A stretch of 37,887 nucleotides of DNA from Methanobacteriota archaeon (GTDB lineage Archaea > Thermoplasmatota > Poseidoniia > Poseidoniales > Thalassarchaeaceae), in NCBI GenBank assembly GCA_004195715.1, contig PSPX01000020.1, positions 1-37,887 of the forward strand. The letters are read 5' to 3'. The position numbers and the translations under genes are program-made. The notes below the pieces were generated by a model. The model searched no databases. It had not been told where the DNA came from and worked only from the letters and a program-made list of their open reading frames with translations. This document shows positions 5,890-13,200 of this stretch, in pieces (positions within the stretch are counted from its first letter, which is position 1; every line of letters starts with the position of its first letter).

Positions 5890-6391
5890 ACCACCAGCGG
5901 ATACCAAGGGGGGGGGAGGCAGTATGCTCCGACCCGGCACCTATGAAGCGACGATCTCTTCCATCGAGGAAACCACCGGGTTCGACGACAAGACGCAAGT
6001 CTGCGTCACCTACGGGGCAGGGGGGCAGTCGATCAGGCAGTGGGTCACCGCTGAACTTGGCGATCCCGACAACAAGGGAGTGTGGATCTTCTGGAAACTG
6101 GTGGGGGCACTCGACTACCCCACTCAGGAATACTGGGAGACTCCCGCAGGGGAGCGAGAGGCAAGGGAGTGGAATCCCCTTGAAGACTTGAGGCAGTGCA
6201 TGGAAATAGGTCGCACCGTATTGTTAACGGTGGAGTCATACTCCAAGAAGTCTGGAGGCATGGCGACGAGGGTATCCTCCAGCAAACTGGCATCCCCTCG
6301 CCGGAACCCCGGTGCAGCGACACACACAGGCCCAGCAGAGGCGGCAGTGGAACCTAAAGGTTTCATCGCCAACGACGATGTGCCATTCTAA
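5870..6391 (+). CDS. Single-stranded DNA-binding-like protein (173 aa)
   Basis: ATG 5870 follows GGAAGGCAA (5858-5866). Residues about 20-135 (LRPGTYEATISSIEE, GGQSIRQWVTAELGD, GVWIFWKLVGALDYPT, MEIGRTVLLTVESYSKKSG) resemble the beta-rich core of DUF669/SSB-like phage proteins. A Pro/Ala-rich linker then leads to a C-terminus ending NDDVPF, closely like the acidic DDDIPF tip with which SSBs recruit partners. With the Sak4-like ATPase upstream this gives a recognisable annealing module. The OB-fold assignment is inferred; the tail is seen directly. Confidence 0.7.
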   Translation: MPAWNGKPPADTKGGGGSMLRPGTYEATISSIEETTGFDDKTQVCVTYGAGGQSIRQWVTAELGDPDNKGVWIFWKLVGALDYPTQEYWETPAGEREAREWNPLEDLRQCMEIGRTVLLTVESYSKKSGGMATRVSSSKLASPRRNPGAATHTGPAEAAVEPKGFIANDDVPF

Positions 6392-6404
6392 GTAACACCT
6401 CCTC

Positions 6405-6442
6405 GGGGTGGGGGAGAAGGAAATCGCTCCCTCCCTCACCCC
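6405..6442 (+). other. Hairpin in the gap before the gene at 6457
   Basis: GGGGTG (6405-6410) pairs with CACCCC (6437-6442), and GGGGAG (6411-6416) with CTCCCT (6427-6432), leaving a four-base bulge on the 3' side and a 10-base loop. There is no T-run, so it is not a classical terminator. It may separate or stabilise the transcript between the SSB-like gene and the next gene. Confidence 0.4.
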
Positions 6443-6456
6443 CTTCTTGGAGTGCT

Positions 6457-6873
6457 ATGACTTCCGAACTTTTTCTAAGTTATGACCCTGAGTGGGGCTG
6501 CTTCTCCAGCAGTGAGATCTTCAATGAACTATGCAAGGAGCATCTTCCTCTTAACTTAGAGGACTTGGATATCTGCGAGCAGATCAACCACCTACTCGAC
6601 CGTTCGTTTGAGTTAGAACTCTCAGCAGATCCAGAGATCCGTCAGTCTGGTCGTCGCCTACGCACTGCCGCCCGTCATGCGTGGCGTAAGGCACTCAAGA
6701 TAGAAGCTGCTGAGTTAGGTTGCAGTGGTCGCTACCCTGTGCGTTGGCGAGACCTGCGGGTGGACACTGGCCCTGGTGGCTATGCTATCAAGTCTTCAAT
6801 ACAAGACATTCAGAATCATGTTATGCTCCGCTACGACATAGCGGGGCCGAGGAGGATTACAGGCAATTGGTAA
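6457..6873 (+). CDS. Hypothetical protein (138 aa)
   Basis: ATG 6457 follows TTGGAGTG. The first 60 residues are acidic and helical (IFNELCKEHLPLNLEDLDICEQINHLLDRS); the middle is basic (RQSGRRLRTAARHAWRKALKIEAAELG); the end (VRWRDLRVDTGPGGYAIKSS) looks beta-rich. The acidic-to-basic switch suggests an RNA- or DNA-binding middle helix. No family recognised. Its codon choice (more TTA and CGT) looks slightly different from the neighbours, which may reflect recent acquisition, and it is preceded by a 65-base gap with a hairpin. Confidence 0.65.
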   Translation: MTSELFLSYDPEWGCFSSSEIFNELCKEHLPLNLEDLDICEQINHLLDRSFELELSADPEIRQSGRRLRTAARHAWRKALKIEAAELGCSGRYPVRWRDLRVDTGPGGYAIKSSIQDIQNHVMLRYDIAGPRRITGNW

Positions 6874-6883
6874 GGGGGGCACT

Positions 6884-7066
6884 GTGAAGATAGGGATCTG
6901 GTACGAGTTCACGAAGGAAGAGAAGAAGGTGGTGAGGAAGGAACTGCGAGGGCTGAAGGCCAACACAGGTCAGGCAACCCCTGAAGAACTCATGGAGTGG
7001 GCGAAGAAGGTGATTCGAGAAGCCCTCGACACTGCTGCTGAGTATCAAAAGGAATACATACGGTGA
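6884..7066 (+). CDS. Small hypothetical protein (60 aa)
   Basis: Start GTG 6884 follows AAGGGGGGC; the stop overlaps the next GTG start (GTGA, 7063-7066). Lys/Glu-rich and helical (TKEEKKVVRKELRGLKAN, EELMEWAKKVIREALDTAAEYQKEYI). Coupling to the PP-loop gene suggests a joint role, but none can be named. Confidence 0.6.
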   Translation: MKIGIWYEFTKEEKKVVRKELRGLKANTGQATPEELMEWAKKVIREALDTAAEYQKEYIR

Positions 7067-7857
7067 GCGACTACGACTACACCTACTTGAGTTACGGTTG
7101 CGGTGTGCAGTCCACCGCTCTGCTGGTTCTCTCTGCCCTTGAGCAGCGAGGTGTGCCGAAGGTGGACGCAGCGATCTTCGCTGACACTGGCGACGAGCCA
7201 CAATACATCTATGACTACCTGGAGATCGTGAAGCCTTGGGCAGAGGACCACGGGATCCCTCTGCATATCTGCTCTGCTGGCAAACTAAGTGCCGACTTGC
7301 TTGAGACTGACCGGACCTTTGTAGCAATCCCGGCCTGGAGACCAATGGATGATGGCCGTGAGATGCCCATGCGTAGGCAATGTACGAGGGAGTACAAGGT
7401 CACGCCAATCGAGAAGAAGGTGCGGGAACTTTTAGGCTACCAACCTCGCCAGCGAATCAAGGAGAAGGTTCGGTGCTTCTTAGGCATTAGCATGGACGAA
7501 GTTACCAGGGTCAAACCTTCACGCACTTCATGGGTGACAAACGAGTGGCCTCTCATTGACGCAAGGTTGAGAAGGCCGCAATGCGTAGACATTGTGGAAG
7601 AAGCAGGGCTACCAAAACCATCCAAAAGCAGTTGCCACTATTGCCCTTATCATTCAAATAAATACTGGGAGTGGCTAAAGAAAAATCATACTGCCGATTT
7701 CCAAAAGGCAGTGGACTTCGACATAGCAATCAGGGAGTTGCATAAGGACGACCCGATGTATGTTCACCGATCTCTAAAGCCTCTTGGTGAGGTTGACCTC
7801 ACCGACTACCAACTCTCTCTTTGGGATGAGGAATGCGAGGGCTACTGTGGGATCTAG
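7063..7857 (+). CDS. PP-loop enzyme, PAPS-reductase/adenine nucleotide alpha-hydrolase family (264 aa)
   Basis: Starts at GTG 7063, overlapping the previous stop. The N-terminal SYGCGVQSTALL (residues 10-21) is the PP-loop variant of this family, which activates substrates by adenylation. RRQCTREYKVTPIEK (from about 105), GISMDEVTRVKPS (141-153) and SSCHYCPYHSNKYW (189-202) are the family's later landmarks. Cys107, Cys174, Cys191 and Cys194 could bind an Fe-S cluster or metal. True PAPS reductases have a C-terminal ECG(L)H motif, which I do not see; DndC-like or other sulfur/nucleotide chemistry is possible. It directly precedes the split DNA methyltransferase, suggesting a DNA-modification island. 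Confidence 0.8.
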   Translation: MSDYDYTYLSYGCGVQSTALLVLSALEQRGVPKVDAAIFADTGDEPQYIYDYLEIVKPWAEDHGIPLHICSAGKLSADLLETDRTFVAIPAWRPMDDGREMPMRRQCTREYKVTPIEKKVRELLGYQPRQRIKEKVRCFLGISMDEVTRVKPSRTSWVTNEWPLIDARLRRPQCVDIVEEAGLPKPSKSSCHYCPYHSNKYWEWLKKNHTADFQKAVDFDIAIRELHKDDPMYVHRSLKPLGEVDLTDYQLSLWDEECEGYCGI

Positions 7858-7865
7858 GGGGGGAA

Positions 7866-8420
7866 GTGAATGAGCTGGCACTATTCTCAGGCACTGGTGG
7901 ATGCATTCTCGGAGCGAGGCTTGCTGGTCACAAGGTCATCGCAGCGGTTGAAAACGAACCGTACTGCATCGAGGTCTTGCTTCGGAGGCAAGAGGATGGG
8001 TCGCTCGACCCCTTCCCAGTCTGGGATGACATACGATCATTTAACGGTAAACCTTGGAATGGCATCGTCGATGTTGTGTCTGCTGGATTCCCCTGCCAAC
8101 CCTATGCCCAGTGCGGCCATCAAGGAGGGGTCGAAGATGAACGGAACCTCTGGCCCGATACCTGTCGAGTCATTGGCGAAGTACGACCACGATACATCCT
8201 CTTGGAGAATGTCCCTCCCGTTGTTCAACACCTGGGAGGAGTATTGTCCGGAGACTTGGCCCGTCTCGGCTATGACTGTCGGTGGACAACTATATCCGCT
8301 CGTTCCGCAGGTGCCCCACACCTTCGGAAGCGATGGTGGTGCGTGGCCTACTCCAACAGCCAACACGAGACCGAACGAGGGGAATGTAAGATTGCTGCGA
8401 AAGCAAGTTCTCGAAGGTGA
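7866..8420 (+). CDS. DNA (cytosine-5) methyltransferase, N-terminal catalytic part (motifs I-VIII)
   Basis: From GTG 7866 (right behind AGGGGGGGAA) the 184-aa product begins MNELALFSGTGG, motif I for S-adenosylmethionine. It carries motif IV VVSAGFPCQP with the catalytic Cys (residue 77), motif VI YILLENVPPV (ENV near 114-116) and motif VIII-like HLRKRWWCVAYS near the end. It then stops at 8418-8420 without a target-recognition domain or motifs IX-X. Those occur in the +1 frame in the gene at 8137-8814. Compared with intact m5C methyltransferases of 300-450 aa this is a half enzyme. It either works with the second polypeptide, as in two-subunit M.AquI, or the frames are joined by frameshifting. 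An upstream ATG at 7833 lies inside the previous gene and is less likely. Confidence 0.85.
   Translation: MNELALFSGTGGCILGARLAGHKVIAAVENEPYCIEVLLRRQEDGSLDPFPVWDDIRSFNGKPWNGIVDVVSAGFPCQPYAQCGHQGGVEDERNLWPDTCRVIGEVRPRYILLENVPPVVQHLGGVLSGDLARLGYDCRWTTISARSAGAPHLRKRWWCVAYSNSQHETERGECKIAAKASSRR
8122..8130 (+). promoter_or_regulatory. Shine-Dalgarno sequence inside the methyltransferase gene
   Basis: AAGGAGGGG at 8122-8130 encodes part of the first subunit and lies six bases before ATG 8137 of the overlapping +1-frame gene. Strength and spacing are those of a real ribosome binding site, which decides the start of the second frame. Confidence 0.65.
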
Positions 8421-8814
8421 TCTGACTGAAGCAGAAGCCACAAGTATGCTCAACGGTAAGTCTCCCTTCTCTGCTCAGGGTGTGATCCCCGCCATGCCAA
8501 CACAAAACGATTTGAATGATGCCGTAGATCTCAAGGAGGGGCCAGACAATGGTGGTCGATTGAACCCCGATTGGGTGGAATGGCTCATGGGCTGGCCTGT
8601 GGGCTGGACCTCCCTCGACCCCCTCCCTGAAGGAACGATGGAAGCGTGGGAGACAAGCGTAAAGGCTGGCACTTACTGGGACACTGATCCAGCGGACACA
8701 GGGGATGTCCCCCGGCTAACAGAGAAGAAAGAGAATCGAGCTTCACGCTTGAAGGCAATCGGCAACGGGCAAGTCCCTGCTCAAATCCTCTTGGCTTGGG
8801 AAGTGCTGGGATGA
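8137..8814 (+). CDS. Methyltransferase C-terminal part (TRD-like region and motif X) in the overlapping +1 frame
   Basis: From ATG 8137 (225 aa), preceded by AAGGAGGGG, this frame overlaps the first methyltransferase frame for 284 bases. It contains SLAKYDHDTSSWRMS, WEEYCPETWPVSAMT and AWPTPTANTR, then LNPDWVEWLMGWPVGWT and, near the end, RLKAIGNGQVPAQILL, a motif X. These landmarks (LaKyD..tssW, WPTPTA, LNP.WVEWLMG.P.GWT, aiGNgqVP) are typical of phage cytosine methyltransferase C-terminal segments. The frame is open back to ATG 7870, giving 314 aa, but the first 90 residues show no conserved features. The stop overlaps the RuvC-like start (ATGA). Likely the DNA-recognition subunit; whether a fusion also forms is unknown. 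Confidence 0.8.
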   Translation: MNGTSGPIPVESLAKYDHDTSSWRMSLPLFNTWEEYCPETWPVSAMTVGGQLYPLVPQVPHTFGSDGGAWPTPTANTRPNEGNVRLLRKQVLEGDLTEAEATSMLNGKSPFSAQGVIPAMPTQNDLNDAVDLKEGPDNGGRLNPDWVEWLMGWPVGWTSLDPLPEGTMEAWETSVKAGTYWDTDPADTGDVPRLTEKKENRASRLKAIGNGQVPAQILLAWEVLG

Positions 8815-9233
8815 ACAGAATACTGTGCTTGGATCTCGGCACCACTACCGGGTTCGCCTTCCACAGTGAAGGAGATGTAAGCCACGGGATAAAGAAGTTC
8901 CCCAAAGACCTGGGCGAAAGGCTCCATGAGTTCTATGACTGGCTGCACACCCTCAGACCTGACCAAGTGATCTATGAAAAACTGTTCAATGCACCGGGCA
9001 GGTCGGCCCTTACCCTCAATGCCATGACCGGGGTGGTGATCCTTGTAGCCACGCAACGGGGCTGGGAGATCTCCAGTGTCTCACCCATGACCATCAAGAA
9101 GGCAGTCACAGGGACAGGCAGGGCCAGCAAGAAGGACATGGTGGAGTACATCCAGAAGAGATACCCAGAGGTCACAGACCACAATGAGGCAGACGCACTA
9201 GGTATATGGCTATGGTGTTCGGAAGCCGAATGA
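8811..9233 (+). CDS. RuvC-like Holliday junction endonuclease (140 aa)
   Basis: ATG 8811 overlaps the preceding stop (ATGA). The RNase H-fold signature is complete: ILCLDLGTTTGFAF with Asp8, VIYEKL with Glu56, and DHNEADALGIWLW with acidic residues near 126-128. The basic stretch TGTGRASKKDM lies where RuvC contacts DNA. Length 140 aa suits compact phage resolvases. It probably cleaves branched intermediates during recombination or before packaging, with the Sak4-like and SSB-like proteins. Confidence 0.85.
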   Translation: MNRILCLDLGTTTGFAFHSEGDVSHGIKKFPKDLGERLHEFYDWLHTLRPDQVIYEKLFNAPGRSALTLNAMTGVVILVATQRGWEISSVSPMTIKKAVTGTGRASKKDMVEYIQKRYPEVTDHNEADALGIWLWCSEAE

Positions 9234-9478
9234 CTCTCAGGAAAGTAACAGGGTTCCCTGACTACAAGTACGACGACAAATGGATGGACGAAGAGGAAGC
9301 CCTGTACCTTATCAAGCACATACTGAAGAGTCAGAACCAAGCGGCCAGACCCTACGACCCGAACATGATTCACCATGTTTTGTTAAAGACAGCGGAGATC
9401 AGGGAGGGGATGCTAGAAAATGGGAGGCCAGGGGAAACACTATCCTCTGACCCCCATTACGGAAGAAGTATCGACTAG
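9230..9478 (+). CDS. Hypothetical protein (82 aa), last gene of the left plus-strand arm
   Basis: Start ATG 9230 overlaps the RuvC stop (ATGA); an open frame from 9206 is likely spurious. Acidic and helical: DDKWMDEEEALYLIKHILKSQ, IHHVLLKTAEIREGML. Resembles small phage proteins accompanying resolvases but cannot be named. Its TAG stop (9476-9478) overlaps the stop of the opposing gene in the sequence CTAG. Confidence 0.6.
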   Translation: MTLRKVTGFPDYKYDDKWMDEEEALYLIKHILKSQNQAARPYDPNMIHHVLLKTAEIREGMLENGRPGETLSSDPHYGRSID

Positions 9479-9657
9479 GACTTGCTCAAGCCATTGTCGT
9501 GGATTGCTCTGCCAAGGATGTAAGCCATCAAACCTTCAGCAGTCAGCGTGACCTGATCGGAGTCAAGGCCCACTTGCCCACCGAGCAGTACAACCAACAC
9601 GAGTAGCAACAAACCCTGAGCTTTGCGTGATACCAGAATGTCTTGAATCAACTTCAT
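9475..9657 (-). CDS. Small membrane protein, holin-like (60 aa)
   Basis: A short N-terminal cytosolic-type segment (MKLIQDILVSRKAQG) precedes one very hydrophobic helix (LLLLVLVVLLGGQVGL, residues 16-31), then a tail with TAEGLMAYILGRAIHDNG that could be a second amphipathic membrane segment. This matches small phage membrane proteins often annotated as putative holin or unknown. Last gene of the minus-strand operon; its start overlaps the preceding stop by four bases. A lysis role is inferred from size and position only. Confidence 0.65.
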   Translation of the reverse strand: MKLIQDILVSRKAQGLLLLVLVVLLGGQVGLDSDQVTLTAEGLMAYILGRAIHDNGLSKS

Positions 9658-9920
9658 TGTGTTTCCTCAACTTTCTTAGTGGCGACTGACCAACCAGTGG
9701 CCGCAGAAATGATAACGATCAATAACTCTTTCCAAGGTGACGGGAAGAATGGGACAGAATCCACTACAGCCTCACCAGCGGCTTGACCAGCAGCCTCAAT
9801 GGCAGTGCCCGTACCGACTGGCCCTTGTCCAGACAGCCCCCTCGTAAGCCCATCCCAGAAGGCACAGCCTGAGACAGTTACAAGCAGGAACAGAATTAGA
9901 ACCAACAGATTCCACTTCAT
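9654..9920 (-). CDS. Lipoprotein with C-terminal membrane segment, spanin-like (88 aa)
   Basis: The N-terminus (MKWNLLVLILFLLVTVSGC) is a classical lipoprotein signal with lipobox VSGC, predicting lipidation at Cys19 and, by the +2 Ala rule, outer-membrane sorting. A Gly/Ala-rich linker follows, then a C-terminal hydrophobic helix (LLIVIISAATGWSVA, about 66-80). A lipoprotein with a C-terminal membrane helix is the plan of a unimolecular spanin such as T1 gp11, though this one is shorter than usual. The upstream neighbour (N-terminal membrane helix plus coiled coil) offers an alternative two-component spanin pairing. Confidence 0.6.
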   Translation of the reverse strand: MKWNLLVLILFLLVTVSGCAFWDGLTRGLSGQGPVGTGTAIEAAGQAAGEAVVDSVPFFPSPWKELLIVIISAATGWSVATKKVEETQ

Positions 9921-10207
9921 CGTCGAGTCTCCTCTCTTAGTTTGCGAACCTCTACCAAAGTCTCACGATTTTCAGCCCGTGACTCCTTCAGCAAGTGTGT
10001 CTGCATGGTCAACAACTGATTCAGGTTGTTGATAGCATGGGACATCTTGCGGATCTCAGTCTCTAACATACCGATAGTTTTGCTTGTCTCGTAGGTGGTG
10101 CTAGTGCCATTCAATTTCTGTGACTTGAGAAACGAAAAGGTTTCCCTCAAGAGTAAGAGGGCTACCACTGCAGCAAGACCAATCTGGGATGCGTCTTCAA
10201 AGGGCAT
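9917..10207 (-). CDS. Membrane-anchored coiled-coil protein, possible i-spanin or holin accessory (96 aa)
   Basis: A hydrophobic stretch near the N-terminus (IGLAAVVALLLL, residues 9-20) is followed by a long helix with heptad spacing (TIGMLETEIRKMSHAINNL, then LLKESRAENRETLVEVRKL). An N-terminal anchor plus coiled coil resembles Rz-type inner-membrane spanins or XhlA-like holin partners. It is directly followed (ATGA overlap) by the lipoprotein gene, as Rz is by Rz1. Function by analogy only. Confidence 0.6.
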   Translation of the reverse strand: MPFEDASQIGLAAVVALLLLRETFSFLKSQKLNGTSTTYETSKTIGMLETEIRKMSHAINNLNQLLTMQTHLLKESRAENRETLVEVRKLREETRR

Positions 10208-10210
10208 GGA

Positions 10211-13200
10211 CTAATCCTGCTCCACTTCGACAGTGCTGCCGGGTACAGGCTTGACGAATCCTCGTTCTTTAGCCCACTCCAGAAGGTACATGATCGGGCC
10301 AGTGGTTGCGGCACCGGGCCTGAGTGGAATGGGGAAGGGTGCCCCGTAGTCTTTCAGGTATCTTCGCCATTCTCTTTCGTTTTTTGGCGTGTCAAAGAGC
10401 AATGTCCCCAACCCAACAATTGAGTTAAGTGCCCCTGCTGCACCGGGAGCGACTTGACGACCAACTTCCCATGCCCAATCTGCGGTCTTCATAGGTCTGC
10501 CTCCAGTAGACCTGCGGTATGTCCACCAGAAACTTTCGGCCCTTCCACCCCACTTACCACCAATGCCAGTGCCCATGAGTGTGTCAAGGAAGCGGTCGCC
10601 AACAGTACGCTTTGGTCTCCGCTCCAGATCGGGGATACCTGCTTCTCTTCCCCACTCCTTGATTGAATCAAGCGCCCACCACACCAAGAAGGCTTGACCA
10701 CCTCTTTTGGCAACCATAGCAGCATTGGCGATGCCACCAGCATTGACCAAAGATTGCACTGCTCGATCCCCGTACAACTTGCTAACTGTTGATGGGAATC
10801 CCTGAAGGGTGTTCGTTACCATTTCAATAGCACGATCAATATCGGTTCTTACAGCCCCTTCATTGCCGGGAGTCCTACTCTGTTGTGCCAAGTCTTCTTT
10901 CCTTGGTCGCACAGAAGTTTCTTCAACATGAACAATGACACCATTCTCGAACTTTTCACCGAGTGTTTGGTTCCTCCACATACCAGGAGAGGCTTCCCTC
11001 AATCCTGTAGCAGAGGTTTTGTTGTGATCGAAATGGCTCCACTGCAGATAGGACGAACCTAGTTCCTGTTCTGTCATGCCCATTCTCAAAACATAATGGG
11101 ATTCGTTGGGGGTAAGGACTTCACCAAGAGCAATCTTCTCACCAATATCGAGTGCCCTAGTCGTGTGAAGTCTTGCGGCAGTACCCCTTACCACTGGTTG
11201 AGCAAAGGCAAAGAGACTTCCGTATTTCCAAACTTCTCCAGACACACCCTCAAACTTACCCAAAGCTCCTTGCCCCTTGTGGGTCTCGGGTACAGCAATG
11301 GTCCCTTCAAGAGATGCACCGCCGGGATCTCTGGTAAACTGTGCTGCGTTACTCATTATCTCTTTTTCTGCAGCCTCAACCATCTGAGTTATAGTTCTCA
11401 TCTCGTCAGGGGTAGGAGCGTCACCCCATGTCCTCTTTGCTCTGGCAATGATTGCCCTAGTAGTTGCGTCTAGTCCACGGATCAAACCTGAATCACTGTT
11501 CGCTATGGCAACAGCAATATCCATTGACGAGTTTATTGCAATGTTGGGTGCGGTCATAACACCCGAACCAAATCGGTTCATTGCCCTCAACATTGCTATT
11601 GTAGTGCTGGTTGAACTGAACTCCTGACCTATCAGGGAATCCCTGAGTGCTGCCATTCTTGAAGCAGTCAGGTTCATTTCCCTTGTGAGGTCGTCCTTAC
11701 TCTTGACCCCCCTCATGCGGTCCTTGACGCTAACCTTTTCGGGTGCCTCTTCTATCCTCTTCTCAAATGATCTTTTGATCTTCCCACCAAAGCCGACATC
11801 CAAGAAAACATACTGACCATTCCGCTCTGCTACACCAAGGGACATGGCACCAATAGCACTGTCATGTCTGACGGTAGATATTTCCGTGTTGAGTTGACTT
11901 CGGGTGACTTCTTTGCCGGGTCTTCGACCAAAGGTTTCTCGATAATCCCCGTCAGCCTTACGCTTGTCTGCTCTGGCATCTCTTCTGGCGATCCCTGCCT
12001 CTTGTATCTCCACCCTGGTTGCAGCGATCTCATCTGTAAGACTCTTCACCCTTGGGTCAATAGTGTTCGCCTCTCGACGCAAGTAGCGTTGAAGTCTCTG
12101 GCCGTCTGTGTCTCTATCAAGTTTGCTTGTGAGTCTTTCGATGCGAGATTCTAGTTCAACAATCTCATTGTGGTTGGCACTGTTCTCAGACAGCAGATCC
12201 TCTCTCTTCTTGACAGCCCCGTCAAAGTCCAGAGCGTTCTTGCCCCTGCCTAACTTGTAGCCACCCCTTCTCCCTCCAATGTGTGCTAGTGCTTCGGGTG
12301 AAGGACTGAGCGGATCTCCCCATCCATCTATCAGTTTCCGTAATGCTTTGATTTGTCTGGATGTTTCAAGGTGTACCTTGTTACTCCACTGAGCAGGTGG
12401 TCTGCCTTGATATTCAATGTCAAGTTCTCTGAGGAAGTCCAATTCTCCGGTGAGTTCTTCAAGTTTCTTCAGGTCGGAAGGGCTGAGATCAGGTGCCTTG
12501 AAATCCTCCAAGTCCTTCTGGACCTTTTCAAGTTGTTCAGCAGCACGAGTAGCAGCCTTCTCCTCAGAGGGGAGCATCTTCTCATGGTCACGAGAGGCGA
12601 ACTTGCGAAGAGATTTCTCCGGCAGGTTTTCTTCTAGGTACTTAATGTCCTTGTTCGCATCTGCCCTCTTGTAGTCAGGTGTATCCTTCCGACCACCAAC
12701 TCGCCAGCGGAGAACCCTAACCCTTGCCTCTGAAACATTGACGCTTCTTTCGGAGTATAGAATTCTCCCTTCAGCCTTGTTCTTTGCAGACTCAATCCTC
12801 TTGAGTTTCCTGTTCATTAGAGTTTCGATCTTCTTCCCGACCTTCTCGATTTCAACTCGCAGTTCTACTTCAGGTACTTGCACACCCTCGTCTATCCTGG
12901 CGGCTTGCAAGTCAAGTTTGTTTACCAGTTCAACCTGTGCGTCTTCCTTGAGACCCTTAGCCCACACTTCAATGTCTGCTATTTGCCCAGCGTTTTCGTC
13001 ATAGGCATCTTCGAGATCAATGAGTCTGTTCTCTTCACCAACAACGGTGTTGTAAGAGTCAAGGATTTCCTGATCTCTTGTGTCGAACTGATTGCGAACT
13101 TCCTCGGTAAGTTCCTGCCTGACAGTCATTCTCTCTTGGACAAGTTCCTGCCTTCTCTCTCGTAGACGCTGATGGATTGATCCTGCATCTTTTGCTGTTT

